Positions 19,666 through 28,881 of a stretch of 64,000 bases of DNA are shown here, one piece after another. Positions within the stretch are counted from its first letter, which is position 1, and each line of letters begins with the position of its first letter. A program made the translations under genes and the position numbers. The notes beneath the pieces were generated by a model. The model saw nothing but the letters and a program-made list of their open reading frames with translations. It was not told the origin of the DNA and searched no databases. The DNA comes from Pseudomonadota bacterium (GTDB taxonomy: Bacteria; Pseudomonadota; Gammaproteobacteria; Burkholderiales; SG8-39). The stretch covers positions 124,001-188,000 of the forward strand of contig CANGMI010000007.1 in the NCBI GenBank assembly GCA_947455195.1. The letters are read 5' to 3'.

Positions 19666-20549
19666 GGCACCCTGACGTCGAGGCGTTTCTCGCCCATGTC
19701 GTGCACGCTCGGCGACTGAGTGACCATACCGCGCAGGGTTACGGGCGCGACCTCGATGCCCTTCTGGCTCTCATGCCATCGCGCCGGCTGGAGCAGTTCT
19801 CGGTCGACGACATTCGCAGCGCCATTGGACGGTTGCACTCGCGTGGCCTGTCTCCGCGCTCGCTCGCGCGAGCGCTCTCTGCCTGGCGCACGTTTTTCAC
19901 CTGGTGGGCACGGGGCGATGATGCAAGGTCCAACCCGTGTGCGGGCGTGCGCCCGCCCAAGGCCCCGCGCGGTCTGCCCAAGGCTCTGTCACCCGAGGAT
20001 GCTGTCGCCCTCTGTCAGACGGTGCCGCAGGGGCCGCTCGAGCGGCGCGACCTCGCCATGGCCGAACTGCTTTATTCCTCAGGTCTGCGTCTGGCCGAAC
20101 TCTGTGCCCTCGACCTCGTTGCGGCTGGCGCGCTTCTGCGCGAAGGCGAGGTGAGTGTCCTCGGAAAGGGGGGCAAGCCGCGGTCGGTGCCTGTGGGCAC
20201 CAAGGCTCGGTCTGCGGTCGCGAACTGGCTCGAGGTACGCGGCGCGATGGCAGGCCCCGATCAGGCGGCACTCTTTGTTGGTCAGGGGGGGACGCGCCTG
20301 TCGCCCCGAAGTGTCCAGGTGCGCCTTGCGCGGTGGGCAAAGGCAGGAGGCCTTGGCGTGCATGTGCACCCGCACGCACTGCGTCACTCGTTTGCCACAC
20401 ATGTGCTGCAATCCTCGGGTGACCTGCGTGCGGTTCAGGAGATGCTCGGTCACGCAAGCATCTCGACGACACAGATCTACACCTCGCTCGACTTTCAGCA
20501 TCTCGCCAAGGTCTACGACCAGGCGCACCCGAGGGCACGACGCAAGTGA
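19662..20549 (+). CDS. xerC: Tyrosine recombinase XerC
   Basis: A 295-residue site-specific recombinase for resolving chromosome dimers at dif with XerD. The N-terminal SAM-like core-binding domain is at 1-90. The catalytic domain holds Arg (SSGLRLAEL), Lys (GKGGKPRSVPV), HXXR (HALRHSFATH), His (LGHASISTT) and Tyr (QIYTSLD). All five active-site residues are present. The start is GTG overlapping DUF484. Its place after dapF-DUF484 supports XerC rather than a mobile integrase. Confidence 0.95.
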   Translation: MRHPDVEAFLAHVVHARRLSDHTAQGYGRDLDALLALMPSRRLEQFSVDDIRSAIGRLHSRGLSPRSLARALSAWRTFFTWWARGDDARSNPCAGVRPPKAPRGLPKALSPEDAVALCQTVPQGPLERRDLAMAELLYSSGLRLAELCALDLVAAGALLREGEVSVLGKGGKPRSVPVGTKARSAVANWLEVRGAMAGPDQAALFVGQGGTRLSPRSVQVRLARWAKAGGLGVHVHPHALRHSFATHVLQSSGDLRAVQEMLGHASISTTQIYTSLDFQHLAKVYDQAHPRARRK

Positions 20550-21769
20550 AGACAGCGCATTCCCTGCCCGTCATCGAGGTGAAGCCCGGTCGCGAGAAGT
20601 CATTGTTGCGCCGTCATCCCTGGGTCTTCAGCGGTGCGGTGGCTCGTGTGCGAGGCGACCCGCAGCCGGGGCAGACCGTCCGGGTGCATTCCGCCGGTGG
20701 CCGGTTTCTCGCGCATGCGGCCTGGAGCGCCCAGTCGCAAATCTGTGCCCGGGTCTGGAATCACGAGGAAACCGAACCGATCGATCGCGCCTTCCTTGGC
20801 CGGCGCATCACCGAGGCCATCGCCGCGCGTGATGCGCTCATGGGTCCGCTCGCTGGCGGGGCCGCGCGGCGCCTGGTCAATGCCGAAGGCGACGGGCTTC
20901 CCGGGATCGTCGTCGATCGTTACGACGACACGGTGGTGATGCAACTCCTCTCGGCAGGGGCCGAGGCCTGGCGGGGTGAAATCGGCGAATGGCTGGCGGC
21001 CTTGCCGGGCGTGGCGCGGGTGTACGAGCGGTCGGATGCGGATGTGCGCGAACTCGAGGGGCTCGCACCGCGCAGCGGGCCGGTCCAGGGCGAAGTGCCC
21101 GAGCGGCCGGTGACCGTGTACGAGTGGGTGGGCGAGCATCGGGTGGCATTGCTGGCCGATGTCCGCGGCGGCCACAAGACCGGCTTCTACCTCGACCAGT
21201 CGGTCAATCGCGCGCTCATCGGTGGCCTGGCGGCCGGGCGCGATGTGCTGAACTGCTTTGCCTTCAGTGGCGCCTTCGCCTTTGCCTGCCTCGCCGGCGG
21301 GGCGCGTCATGTCACCTCGATCGAGAGCGCTGCCGACGCGCTGGCGCTGGCGCGTGACATGGCACGGCTGAACCGGGTGCCCGAGGCAGCTGCCGAGTGG
21401 ATCGAGGGCGACGTCTTTGCCCATCTGCGGCGGTTTCGCGACGCGGCACGGCGCTTTGATCTCATCATTCTCGATCCGCCCAAGTTCGCACCGACCCAGG
21501 CTCATGCTGACCGAGCGGCGCGCGCCTACAAGGACATCAATCTGCTCGCCTTCAAGTTGCTCGCGCCTGGAGGCTTGCTGGCCACCTTTTCCTGCTCCGG
21601 GGCGGTCGATGCCGGACTCTTTCGTCAGATCGTTGCCGGGGCTGCCGAGGACGCTGGTGTCGATGCGAGGGTGCGCGCTGCACTGACGGCAGCGCCCGAT
21701 CATCCGGTGCGGCTCGCGTTCCCCGAAGGCGATTACCTCAAGGGATTGCTTCTTCAGCGGCTTGCCTGA
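20546..21769 (+). CDS. Class I SAM-dependent rRNA methyltransferase, RlmI family
   Basis: A 407-residue protein with an N-terminal PUA domain (about 8-85, containing RRHPWVFSGAV), an EEHD-like central domain, and a Rossmann methyltransferase with motif I LNCFAFSGAFAFA and motif IV LIILDPPKFAP. This layout is that of RlmI (23S rRNA m5C1962 methyltransferase) and relatives. The DPPK motif and the lack of a TCS Cys match RlmI rather than Rsm enzymes. Its GTG start overlaps xerC, ending the chain of coupled genes. Confidence 0.85.
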   Translation: MKTAHSLPVIEVKPGREKSLLRRHPWVFSGAVARVRGDPQPGQTVRVHSAGGRFLAHAAWSAQSQICARVWNHEETEPIDRAFLGRRITEAIAARDALMGPLAGGAARRLVNAEGDGLPGIVVDRYDDTVVMQLLSAGAEAWRGEIGEWLAALPGVARVYERSDADVRELEGLAPRSGPVQGEVPERPVTVYEWVGEHRVALLADVRGGHKTGFYLDQSVNRALIGGLAAGRDVLNCFAFSGAFAFACLAGGARHVTSIESAADALALARDMARLNRVPEAAAEWIEGDVFAHLRRFRDAARRFDLIILDPPKFAPTQAHADRAARAYKDINLLAFKLLAPGGLLATFSCSGAVDAGLFRQIVAGAAEDAGVDARVRAALTAAPDHPVRLAFPEGDYLKGLLLQRLA

Positions 21770-21789
21770 TCCGGGTGGGGCGACGCCGA

Positions 21790-21819
21790 TTGCAGGCGAC
21801 GGCGCCGCGCGTGTAGAAT
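21790..21819 (+). promoter_or_regulatory. Candidate promoter for the COG0523 GTPase/dksA pair
   Basis: TAGAAT at 21814-21819 with TTGCAG 18 bases upstream, about 117 bases before the GTPase start. The -35 match is weak. No AT-rich palindrome resembling a Zur box is visible in 21770-21935. Confidence 0.35.
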
Positions 21820-21935
21820 CCCGGGCCTTGCGCTGGCCGGGCGGTGTGCCCGGCGTTCCGGTTGGCTGTCGTGCCGGCTGTTTCAGGCCCGCCTCCCGGC
21901 GATCGCGCCGCCTCTCTCTCAGGGAAGAACCGCAC

Positions 21936-22925
21936 ATGGCCACGGACAATCTGGTCCCGGTGACCATACTCACCGGATTTCTTGGTGCTGGAAAGACCAC
22001 GCTGCTCAACCGCATCTTGCAGGAGCAGCACGGGCATCGCATCGCCGTGATCGAAAATGAATTCGGCGAGGCAGGCATCGACAACGAGATTCTGCTGCAG
22101 AACGCCGACGAGCAGATCGTCGAGATGAACAACGGCTGCATCTGCTGTACCGTGCGCGGCGATCTGGTGCGCATCCTGGGCGAATTGAAGCAGAAGCACG
22201 CCGAAGGTACGCTCGGCTTCGATCGGGTGATCATCGAGACCACCGGCATGGCCGACCCGGGCCCGGTTGCCCAGACCTTCTTCATGGAAGACTCGATCGG
22301 CGAGTATTACCTGCTCGACAGCATCATCACGGTGGTCGATGCCAAGCATGCCGAGTCGACGCTGGACGAATTTCGCGAGGCCCAGGAGCAGGTCGGCTTT
22401 GCCGATCGTATCCTGCTGTCGAAGACCGATCTCGTGGGTGAGCCGGAGGTCGAGCACCTGCGCAGTCGCCTGGTGAAGATGAACCCGCGGGCGCCGATCA
22501 GCAAGGTGCACTTCGGCGAGACCCCGATCGGCGAGATTCTCGACATCCGTGGCTTCAATCTCAACGCCATCCTCGAGATCGATCCGGCGTTTCTTGGCGA
22601 TTCCGAGCATGAGCACGATGAGCATGTCTCCTCGTTCGTGTACCGTTCTGCACGCCCTTTCGATGGCGTCAAGCTCGAGGAGTTTCTGGGCTCTATCATC
22701 CAGGTGTACGGCACCGAACTGCTGCGCTACAAGGGGGTGCTGTACCTGAAGGGGAATGCCAATCGCGTCGTATTCCAGGGTGTCCACATGCTCATGGGTG
22801 GTGACATGGGCAAGGCGTGGGCCAAGGACGAGAAGCGCGAGAGCGTCATGGTGTTCATTGGCCGCGATCTGCCGCAGGACATCATCATTCAAGGGTTGGA
22901 ACAATGCCTCGCGAAAGCACAGTGA
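21936..22925 (+). CDS. COG0523 (CobW/YjiA-type) metal-chaperone GTPase
   Basis: A 329-residue G3E GTPase. The Walker A GFLGAGKTT is at 14-22, the metal motif CICC (CXCC) at 68-71, the Walker B-like region is ETTGMADPGP, and the guanine motif is LSKTDLVG. The CobW C-terminal domain begins near 215, with a His/Asp/Glu-rich patch (EHEHDEHVS) between the domains. Members deliver zinc, cobalt or iron-site metals. This one is not near cobalamin genes; it overlaps dksA by 22 bases, which points to a zinc-related or regulatory role. The start ATG at 21936 follows AGGGAAG. Confidence 0.9.
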   Translation: MATDNLVPVTILTGFLGAGKTTLLNRILQEQHGHRIAVIENEFGEAGIDNEILLQNADEQIVEMNNGCICCTVRGDLVRILGELKQKHAEGTLGFDRVIIETTGMADPGPVAQTFFMEDSIGEYYLLDSIITVVDAKHAESTLDEFREAQEQVGFADRILLSKTDLVGEPEVEHLRSRLVKMNPRAPISKVHFGETPIGEILDIRGFNLNAILEIDPAFLGDSEHEHDEHVSSFVYRSARPFDGVKLEEFLGSIIQVYGTELLRYKGVLYLKGNANRVVFQGVHMLMGGDMGKAWAKDEKRESVMVFIGRDLPQDIIIQGLEQCLAKAQ

Positions 22926-23461
22926 AAGCCGACAAGTCCGCGAAGACGAGCAGTCTCAGCGCCGAAGCCACCATCACGTCGCCTGCACCTGCCAGGGCCG
23001 ACAAGCCCGCTCGTGCGGTCAAGGGCGCCGCGGTGACGGCAGGGGATGCGACAGCGGCCCTCGATGCAGCAGCCGTGCTGCGCATGTCTGCCGACGACTA
23101 CATGAACGACAGCCAGCTCAAGTTCTTTCGCGACATGCTCACTGACATGAAGCGACAGCTGCTGGACAATGCCGGCGAAACGTCCGAGCACCTGCGCGAG
23201 AACGACATGGTTCCCGATCCGGCCGACCGGGCCACCATCGAGGAGGAGCATGCGCTCGAGTTGCGTACCCGCGATCGTGAGCGCAAGCTGATGAAGAAGA
23301 TCGACCAGTCGCTTGCCCGCATCGACGATGGCAGCTACGGCTATTGCGAAGAGACCGGCGACCCGATCGGGCTGCAGCGCCTGCTGGCCCGACCGACAGC
23401 AACCTTGTCGGTCGAAGCTCAACAGCGGCGTGAGCTCAAGCAGAAGATGTTCGGCGAGTAG
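22904..23461 (+). CDS. dksA: RNA polymerase-binding factor DksA, cysteine-poor type
   Basis: A 185-residue DksA that binds the RNA polymerase secondary channel and works with ppGpp. A variable Ala/Lys-rich N-terminus (1-55) precedes the coiled-coil tip with PDPADRA (Asp105, Asp108, Ala110), the functional DXXDXA motif. The zinc-finger region keeps only Cys148. The other three zinc positions are Thr151, Ser169 and Ala172, so it should not bind zinc as the E. coli protein does. The start lies inside the GTPase gene. spoT, which makes its partner nucleotide, is also in this window. Confidence 0.93.
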   Translation: MPRESTVKADKSAKTSSLSAEATITSPAPARADKPARAVKGAAVTAGDATAALDAAAVLRMSADDYMNDSQLKFFRDMLTDMKRQLLDNAGETSEHLRENDMVPDPADRATIEEEHALELRTRDRERKLMKKIDQSLARIDDGSYGYCEETGDPIGLQRLLARPTATLSVEAQQRRELKQKMFGE

Positions 23462-23484
23462 GGCGCTGTCGGCGCCTCGCGCGC

Positions 23485-24591
23485 ATGGGCCTCGGAGCGC
23501 TCATCGGGGGGCGTCGTGGCCGTACCAGGGCCATCGCTCGCTGGTCCGTCCTGGCCGCCCTCGTGACCGGGGTGCCGGTGATGGCGCAGGGTGGCGTTGG
23601 CGCGGGTATGCCCGATCGTATCTGGTCGGTGCGCGATGCCCGACCCGTCAGCCGCGAGGAACTGCTCGCGCACCTCGCTCAGGCCGATCTGATCCTGCTG
23701 GGCGAGACGCACGACAACGTCCATCATCATCGCGTCCAGCTCGGGCTGATGGACGCACTCGAGCGCTCAGGCCGGCCCCCCATCGTTGCCATGGAGCAGT
23801 TCGACCGCGAGCGTCAGGCCGATCTCGATCGCGCCAGAGGCGCTCGCTCATCGGTGCCCGTGCTCGATGCCCGCGCGGTGGCGACTGCGGCCGGTTTCGA
23901 TTTTGAAGGATGGTCGTGGGCGCTCTATGGTCCGATCATCGAGCGGTCCCTGGCGCGCGGCTGGCCCCTGGTCGCGATCAACCTGTCGCGGCGCGAGGCG
24001 GCGCGCGTCGTGCGTGAAGGGCTGGGTGCGTTAACCCCTGGCGAGGTGATGCGGCTTGGCCTGAACGACCCGTTGCCGGCGGACCAGTTGCGTGCAATGC
24101 GCGACGATATCGAGACGGGTCACTGTGGCATGCTGCCCCCCCGGTGGGTCGAACCGATGGTCGACGCACAGCGGGCCCGCGATGCCGTCATGGCCGAGCG
24201 CTTGTTGTCGATCCTGGCGTCGGCCGCGCAACCCGGCTCGTCGGCGTCAGCGCCCGTGGGTGTGGCGATACTCGGGCGCGGCCATGCCCGCCTCGACCGT
24301 GGTGCCGGTTTCAATCTCGTTGCGCATGCACCGCAACGGGTGGTGATCAGTATCGGCCTGGTCGAGTCCGATTCGCCACTGTCCGGGACGGGTGCGCCCG
24401 AGAGGGCCTCCGGCTCGGGGGGCGAGCGGCGCCCGATCGGTGAATTCCCATCGATTGCCGCGCACAATGACGCATCGGCGGATAGCCTGCCACGGTCTGC
24501 TTTCGACTACCTGTGGTTTACTCCGGGGATCGAGCGTGCCGATCCATGCCTCGCCCTTGTTCAGGACCGCAAACCGCCTGCCCGCCCATGA
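23485..24591 (+). CDS. ChaN-family heme-binding protein
   Basis: A 368-residue secreted protein with a signal peptide at about 1-35 (ending VMAQ). The family core ILLGETHDNVHHHRVQ comes next, followed by IVAMEQFDRERQ and a late GRGHARLDRGAG. ChaN-like proteins (PF04187) bind stacked hemes and are tied to heme-iron uptake; the Campylobacter protein is a lipoprotein, but this one has no obvious lipobox. No heme transporter is nearby. It follows dksA by 23 bases and overlaps the STAS gene start by four bases. The region after 300 is low-complexity and poorly conserved. Confidence 0.75.
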   Translation: MGLGALIGGRRGRTRAIARWSVLAALVTGVPVMAQGGVGAGMPDRIWSVRDARPVSREELLAHLAQADLILLGETHDNVHHHRVQLGLMDALERSGRPPIVAMEQFDRERQADLDRARGARSSVPVLDARAVATAAGFDFEGWSWALYGPIIERSLARGWPLVAINLSRREAARVVREGLGALTPGEVMRLGLNDPLPADQLRAMRDDIETGHCGMLPPRWVEPMVDAQRARDAVMAERLLSILASAAQPGSSASAPVGVAILGRGHARLDRGAGFNLVAHAPQRVVISIGLVESDSPLSGTGAPERASGSGGERRPIGEFPSIAAHNDASADSLPRSAFDYLWFTPGIERADPCLALVQDRKPPARP

Positions 24592-25919
24592 TCACCGGCC
24601 CCTTGTCAGTGCCTCCCGAAAATGGCGATCGCGCCGTGCCGATCGATCGGGGGCGTGCGCCCGGCGCTGCCCGAAGCATTGGCGATTACTTTCGCGCATC
24701 GATCCGGAATGACGTTCGTGCCGGCACGCCGGTGCACGCTGGGGCACCCTCGCGGCTGCGCAGCCTCCTCGGTGTGGTCGGATGGCCGCGAATGCGAAGC
24801 GCCTCCATCGCATCGCTCGGCGAGGTGTCGCTCGGTGCGCACTCCGGCGGCGGACAGGAAAGCGATGGCGGACCGGTCACGGCCGACGAGTTTCATGCCT
24901 TGCCTGCAGAACTCGACGTGTCCCCTGCGCGGGCGAGCCGGTCGGGACGTCTCGCCCGAACGCTGCCGGCCGCTCTTGAAGACACGGTGCTCAGTTATGC
25001 CGCTGGCCAGACCGAGGATGCCTTGCGTTGCGTCGAAGTCGCCGTCGGATTGCGTCTCCCCGGCGACTGGGCGCGGGTGGCCTGGCTCATGCGGCAGGAG
25101 CTCTACCGCGAACTGGGCTTGCGTGGCGAATTTGCGCGTGAAGCCCGCGCATTCGAAGAGCGATTCGGAACGCCGGCACCAGCGTGGCATGACGCCGCAC
25201 CGGTTCAGGGGCGATCGACGCCTCGCGTCGGCATCAGCGGGTTCCTGTCTCGGGCAAGTCAGCGGCCACTCTCGGCGCTGCGCAAGTCGATTCGTCGCCA
25301 TGGTGGCGTCTGTCTGGATTTCGAGCGGCTGGCTGGCGTCGACCGTGATGGGGCGAATGCCCTCCTCGTCACGCTCCAGGCGCTCGATCGGCTCGGCATC
25401 GATGTCCGTGTCGTGCACGAGGAACGGCTGCTCACGCCCTTGCACCGCGCGCTCGGCACGAGCGAGGCACCGGGTGATCCGGTGCTGTGGCTGCTGGTCC
25501 TCGAAGTCTTGCAGGCGAGTGGCAAGGAAACGGACTTTCGTACCCTCGCCGGTCGATACGCGGAGGTCTTCTCGGTGCCTGCGCCGGTTTTCAAGCCGAT
25601 CGAGCGTGCCGTGACGAAAACAGCCCGGGTTCGATCGGTCGCGAACGATCCGGTCTTTCGCCTGGAGGGGGTCATTTCCCTTGAGTCGACCACCCTTCTG
25701 GCCGAACTCGAAGCCTGGGTCATGGCTCAGACCACCGTGCGCATCGATGTGTCGGGTCTCGTCCGTATCGACTTCATGGCCTGCAGTCAGGTCATCACGC
25801 TTCTGTCGCGTGCCGACCAGGCCGGACGCAGCATCGAGGTGCGCGGGGCGAGCGAACTGGTCGGTGGACTGTTTCGACAGATGGGCATGGCGCAGATCGC
25901 CCGTATCATTCCGCGCTGA
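24588..25919 (+). CDS. STAS-domain protein, function unknown
   Basis: A 443-residue protein starting with an ATGA overlap on chaN. Residues 1-110 are Pro/Gly/Arg-rich and probably disordered. About 120-200 is helical with a possible repeat-like segment (VLSYAAGQTEDALRCVEVA). About 215-320 forms an alpha/beta STAS-like fold (GGVCLDFERLAGVDRDGANAL). Residues 350-443 form a second, clearer STAS domain with IDVSGLVRIDFMACSQVI, but the usual phospho-acceptor Ser/Thr-Gly is not evident. A frame extending upstream exists but has no better start. It may be a partner-switching scaffold; no kinase or phosphatase gene is near. Confidence 0.6.
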   Translation: MITGPLSVPPENGDRAVPIDRGRAPGAARSIGDYFRASIRNDVRAGTPVHAGAPSRLRSLLGVVGWPRMRSASIASLGEVSLGAHSGGGQESDGGPVTADEFHALPAELDVSPARASRSGRLARTLPAALEDTVLSYAAGQTEDALRCVEVAVGLRLPGDWARVAWLMRQELYRELGLRGEFAREARAFEERFGTPAPAWHDAAPVQGRSTPRVGISGFLSRASQRPLSALRKSIRRHGGVCLDFERLAGVDRDGANALLVTLQALDRLGIDVRVVHEERLLTPLHRALGTSEAPGDPVLWLLVLEVLQASGKETDFRTLAGRYAEVFSVPAPVFKPIERAVTKTARVRSVANDPVFRLEGVISLESTTLLAELEAWVMAQTTVRIDVSGLVRIDFMACSQVITLLSRADQAGRSIEVRGASELVGGLFRQMGMAQIARIIPR

Positions 25920-25961
25920 TGACAGACCGCAGGCTTTGCCTGCCAACGGAGAGAACGGGCG

Positions 25962-26528
25962 ATGAATGCACGGGGCAGCAGGATGTGGATGGTCGGCGCT
26001 GGGGCGATGAATGGCGGTGCTCGCGCGGCGGGGCTCAACGTGTGCGGGCTTGGCCTGCGCGCACTGGCATCGATGGTGGTCGTCGCCGCGAGCGCGGTAG
26101 CGCATGCCCAGTCGATGCCGCAAGTGAGTGCGGCCTGGGTACGCGGCACGGTATCGGGCCAGAGTGCAACCGGCGCTTTTCTCGCGATCGAATCGTCTGA
26201 ACCGGTGAGTCTTGTCGGTGCGCGCAGTCCGATCGCCGCCAGCGTCCAGGTGCATGAAATGGCGATGGATGGCGCCGTGATGAAGATGCGTCCGGTGGCT
26301 GCGGTGAAGGTCGAGCCCGGGCGCCGCCTCGAGTTGAAGCCGGGTGGTTACCACATCATGATGACGGGTGTGCGCTCGACGCTCAGGGGTGGCGAGCGGG
26401 TTCCTCTCAGTCTCGATTTCGAAGGCGCCGATGGTCGGCGAATCACGGTTGAGACCCAGGCCGACGTGCGCGACCTCGGCGCTGCCGCGCCGGCCGCCCC
26501 GGCCAATGGCGGGCACATGCGTCACTGA
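25962..26528 (+). CDS. PCu(A)C copper chaperone
   Basis: A 188-residue periplasmic protein with a signal peptide (about 1-48, ending AHAQS) and the DUF461/PCu(A)C fold. The Cu(I) motif is complete: VHEMAMDGAVMKM and GGYHIMM give the His, Met, His and Met ligands. The C-terminus adds GGHMRH, a further metal-binding candidate. Such proteins load the CuA centre of cytochrome oxidase or pass copper to Sco. The oxidase locus is 13 kb downstream. A GGAGA-type ribosome site precedes the ATG. Confidence 0.88.
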   Translation: MNARGSRMWMVGAGAMNGGARAAGLNVCGLGLRALASMVVVAASAVAHAQSMPQVSAAWVRGTVSGQSATGAFLAIESSEPVSLVGARSPIAASVQVHEMAMDGAVMKMRPVAAVKVEPGRRLELKPGGYHIMMTGVRSTLRGGERVPLSLDFEGADGRRITVETQADVRDLGAAAPAAPANGGHMRH

Positions 26529-26561
26529 GCGCTGGTGCTCGCAGTGGTTCGGGCACTGCGC

Positions 26562-27509
<948 letters not shown>

Positions 27510-27518
27510 GGCCCGTGA

Positions 27519-28049
27519 TCAGGCGCGCCGCGTGCCGCTGTCGTCATGGATGCCGGCGAGATAGCCTTCGCTGGCCGAGCGTATCGTGAGCGTGTTTCGA
27601 CGGGGGTTTTCCCGGAACGAGACATGCACCCAGCGACCGAATTCGAGAATGCATTGATCGAAGTCGAGGGTGGACTGGTGCAGGGCGAGCGACACCTCGA
27701 GAGCATCGCCAAATCCGGGGCAGGTAAAGTCGGCGGCTTCTCCCAGCGTGTGCTGCGAGCCGGCGACCCCGCCGACGCGCGCGTTGAGCAGGTCGCAGCG
27801 GTAGGCGCTTGAGAGCTCGATCGGATACCCGAGCAGTTCGATGATGGCCTCCAGACCGGTGGCGAGGCGACACAGGTTCGGCTGCAGATGGATGCCGGGG
27901 CGGTTGTCGATCTGCTCGCGTCGTGCGATGTCCGAGCGCATCAGATCGGCCACCGAAAATCGGGTCGACAGGCGCAAGGTCGGTGCGAGCAGCGTCTGCT
28001 CGAGCGGTACCGAAGCCCGCAGCACCGTCGAGCGCTCGTTCGGAGTCAT
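27519..28049 (-). CDS. M15-family (PF08291-like) peptidase
   Basis: A protein of about 176 residues from the ATG at 28049; an in-frame ATG at 28076 would add nine. The fold is that of D-Ala-D-Ala carboxypeptidase/endolysin M15 peptidases. SSAYRCDLLNARVGG, SQHTLGEAADF (zinc His and Asp) and the late WVHVSF (zinc His) give the three zinc ligands. There is no signal peptide, so it may act in the cytoplasm, be carried out by another route, or be a domesticated phage lysin. The gene is single, with no holin or phage genes nearby. The longer frame upstream runs into the divergent HAD gene. Confidence 0.75.
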   Translation of the reverse strand: MTPNERSTVLRASVPLEQTLLAPTLRLSTRFSVADLMRSDIARREQIDNRPGIHLQPNLCRLATGLEAIIELLGYPIELSSAYRCDLLNARVGGVAGSQHTLGEAADFTCPGFGDALEVSLALHQSTLDFDQCILEFGRWVHVSFRENPRRNTLTIRSASEGYLAGIHDDSGTRRA

Positions 28050-28074
28050 GGATGCAGATGGGGTTGGAGCAGTC

Positions 28075-28851
28075 ATGAACAGGATGCGATCGGTTTCGAC
28101 AGGCGTGGGTCCGCGCAGCACGCCGGCACGGCGAGGACGGCGTACGGCCACCGGACCCCTCTGGATCTTCGATCTCGATAATACGCTGCACGACGCGCGC
28201 GATCGGATCCTGCCGCACATCGATCGCAGCATGACCCGTTACATCGAGGAGCATCTTGGGGTGGCGCGCGAGCATGCCGAAGGGCTGCGCCGGGGCTACT
28301 GGAAGCGTTACGGCGCCACCCTTCTCGGGCTTGTGCGTCACCATGCGGTGGATCCCGGCCACTTTCTCGCGCGAACCCACGACCTGGCCGAACTCGAAGG
28401 CGCGGTCGTTGCTCATGGTGCCCTTGCGCAGGTCTTGCGAAGACTCCCCGGGCGCAAGGTGGTCTTCACCAACGGGCCCGCTGCCTATGCCCGCTGGGTG
28501 CTTGACCGTCTTGGCGTGCTGGTGCATCTGGACGCGCTCTATGCCATCGAGCATGTGGCGCTGAAGCCCAAGCCCGCAGCATCCGCGTTTCGCGCCGTGC
28601 TCGCGGCCGAGCGCAGCTGGTGCGGTCCACGCATCATGGTCGAAGACACCCTGGCCAATCTGCATACTGCACGGCGACTCGGGTTGCGCACGGTCTGGAT
28701 TTCCACCACGGCGCATACGCCCTCATGGGTCGATTGCCGGATCACCGCCATCACCGATCTCATGCGGGTGTGGCCGGCTCTGGTGGTGCCACGATCGGGT
28801 TCGTCGGTGCCGCCCACTTCGAGCCTTCGCCACGTTCGAAGCCTACGGTAG
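28075..28851 (+). CDS. HAD-family pyrimidine 5'-nucleotidase-like hydrolase
   Basis: A 258-residue HAD hydrolase. Motif I is FDLDNTLHD (nucleophile Asp33, acid Asp35), motif II is VVFTNGP, motif III is ALKPKPAA and motif IV is MVEDTLANL. The helical cap after motif I and the TLHDA signature match the SDT1/pyrimidine 5'-nucleotidase group, which in betaproteobacteria commonly sits between argB and slmA. The first 25 residues are basic and unconserved; a second ATG at 28084 is possible. Its start shares two bases with one possible start of the divergent M15 gene. Confidence 0.85.
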   Translation: MNRMRSVSTGVGPRSTPARRGRRTATGPLWIFDLDNTLHDARDRILPHIDRSMTRYIEEHLGVAREHAEGLRRGYWKRYGATLLGLVRHHAVDPGHFLARTHDLAELEGAVVAHGALAQVLRRLPGRKVVFTNGPAAYARWVLDRLGVLVHLDALYAIEHVALKPKPAASAFRAVLAAERSWCGPRIMVEDTLANLHTARRLGLRTVWISTTAHTPSWVDCRITAITDLMRVWPALVVPRSGSSVPPTSSLRHVRSLR

Positions 28852-28881
28852 AATCGAAGCGGGTTCGCGTGCAGCAGTCTC

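Noticed and set aside
19662-20549. Tyrosine recombinase as sign of a mobile element
   Set aside because: It sits in the conserved dapF-DUF484-xerC order and is not beside a tRNA or cargo genes.
21770-21935. Zur box before the COG0523 GTPase
   Set aside because: The region is GC-rich and has no AT-rich palindrome of the Zur type.
27519-28049. Prophage remnant suggested by the M15 peptidase
   Set aside because: No integrase, structural, holin or attachment-site sequence is nearby.
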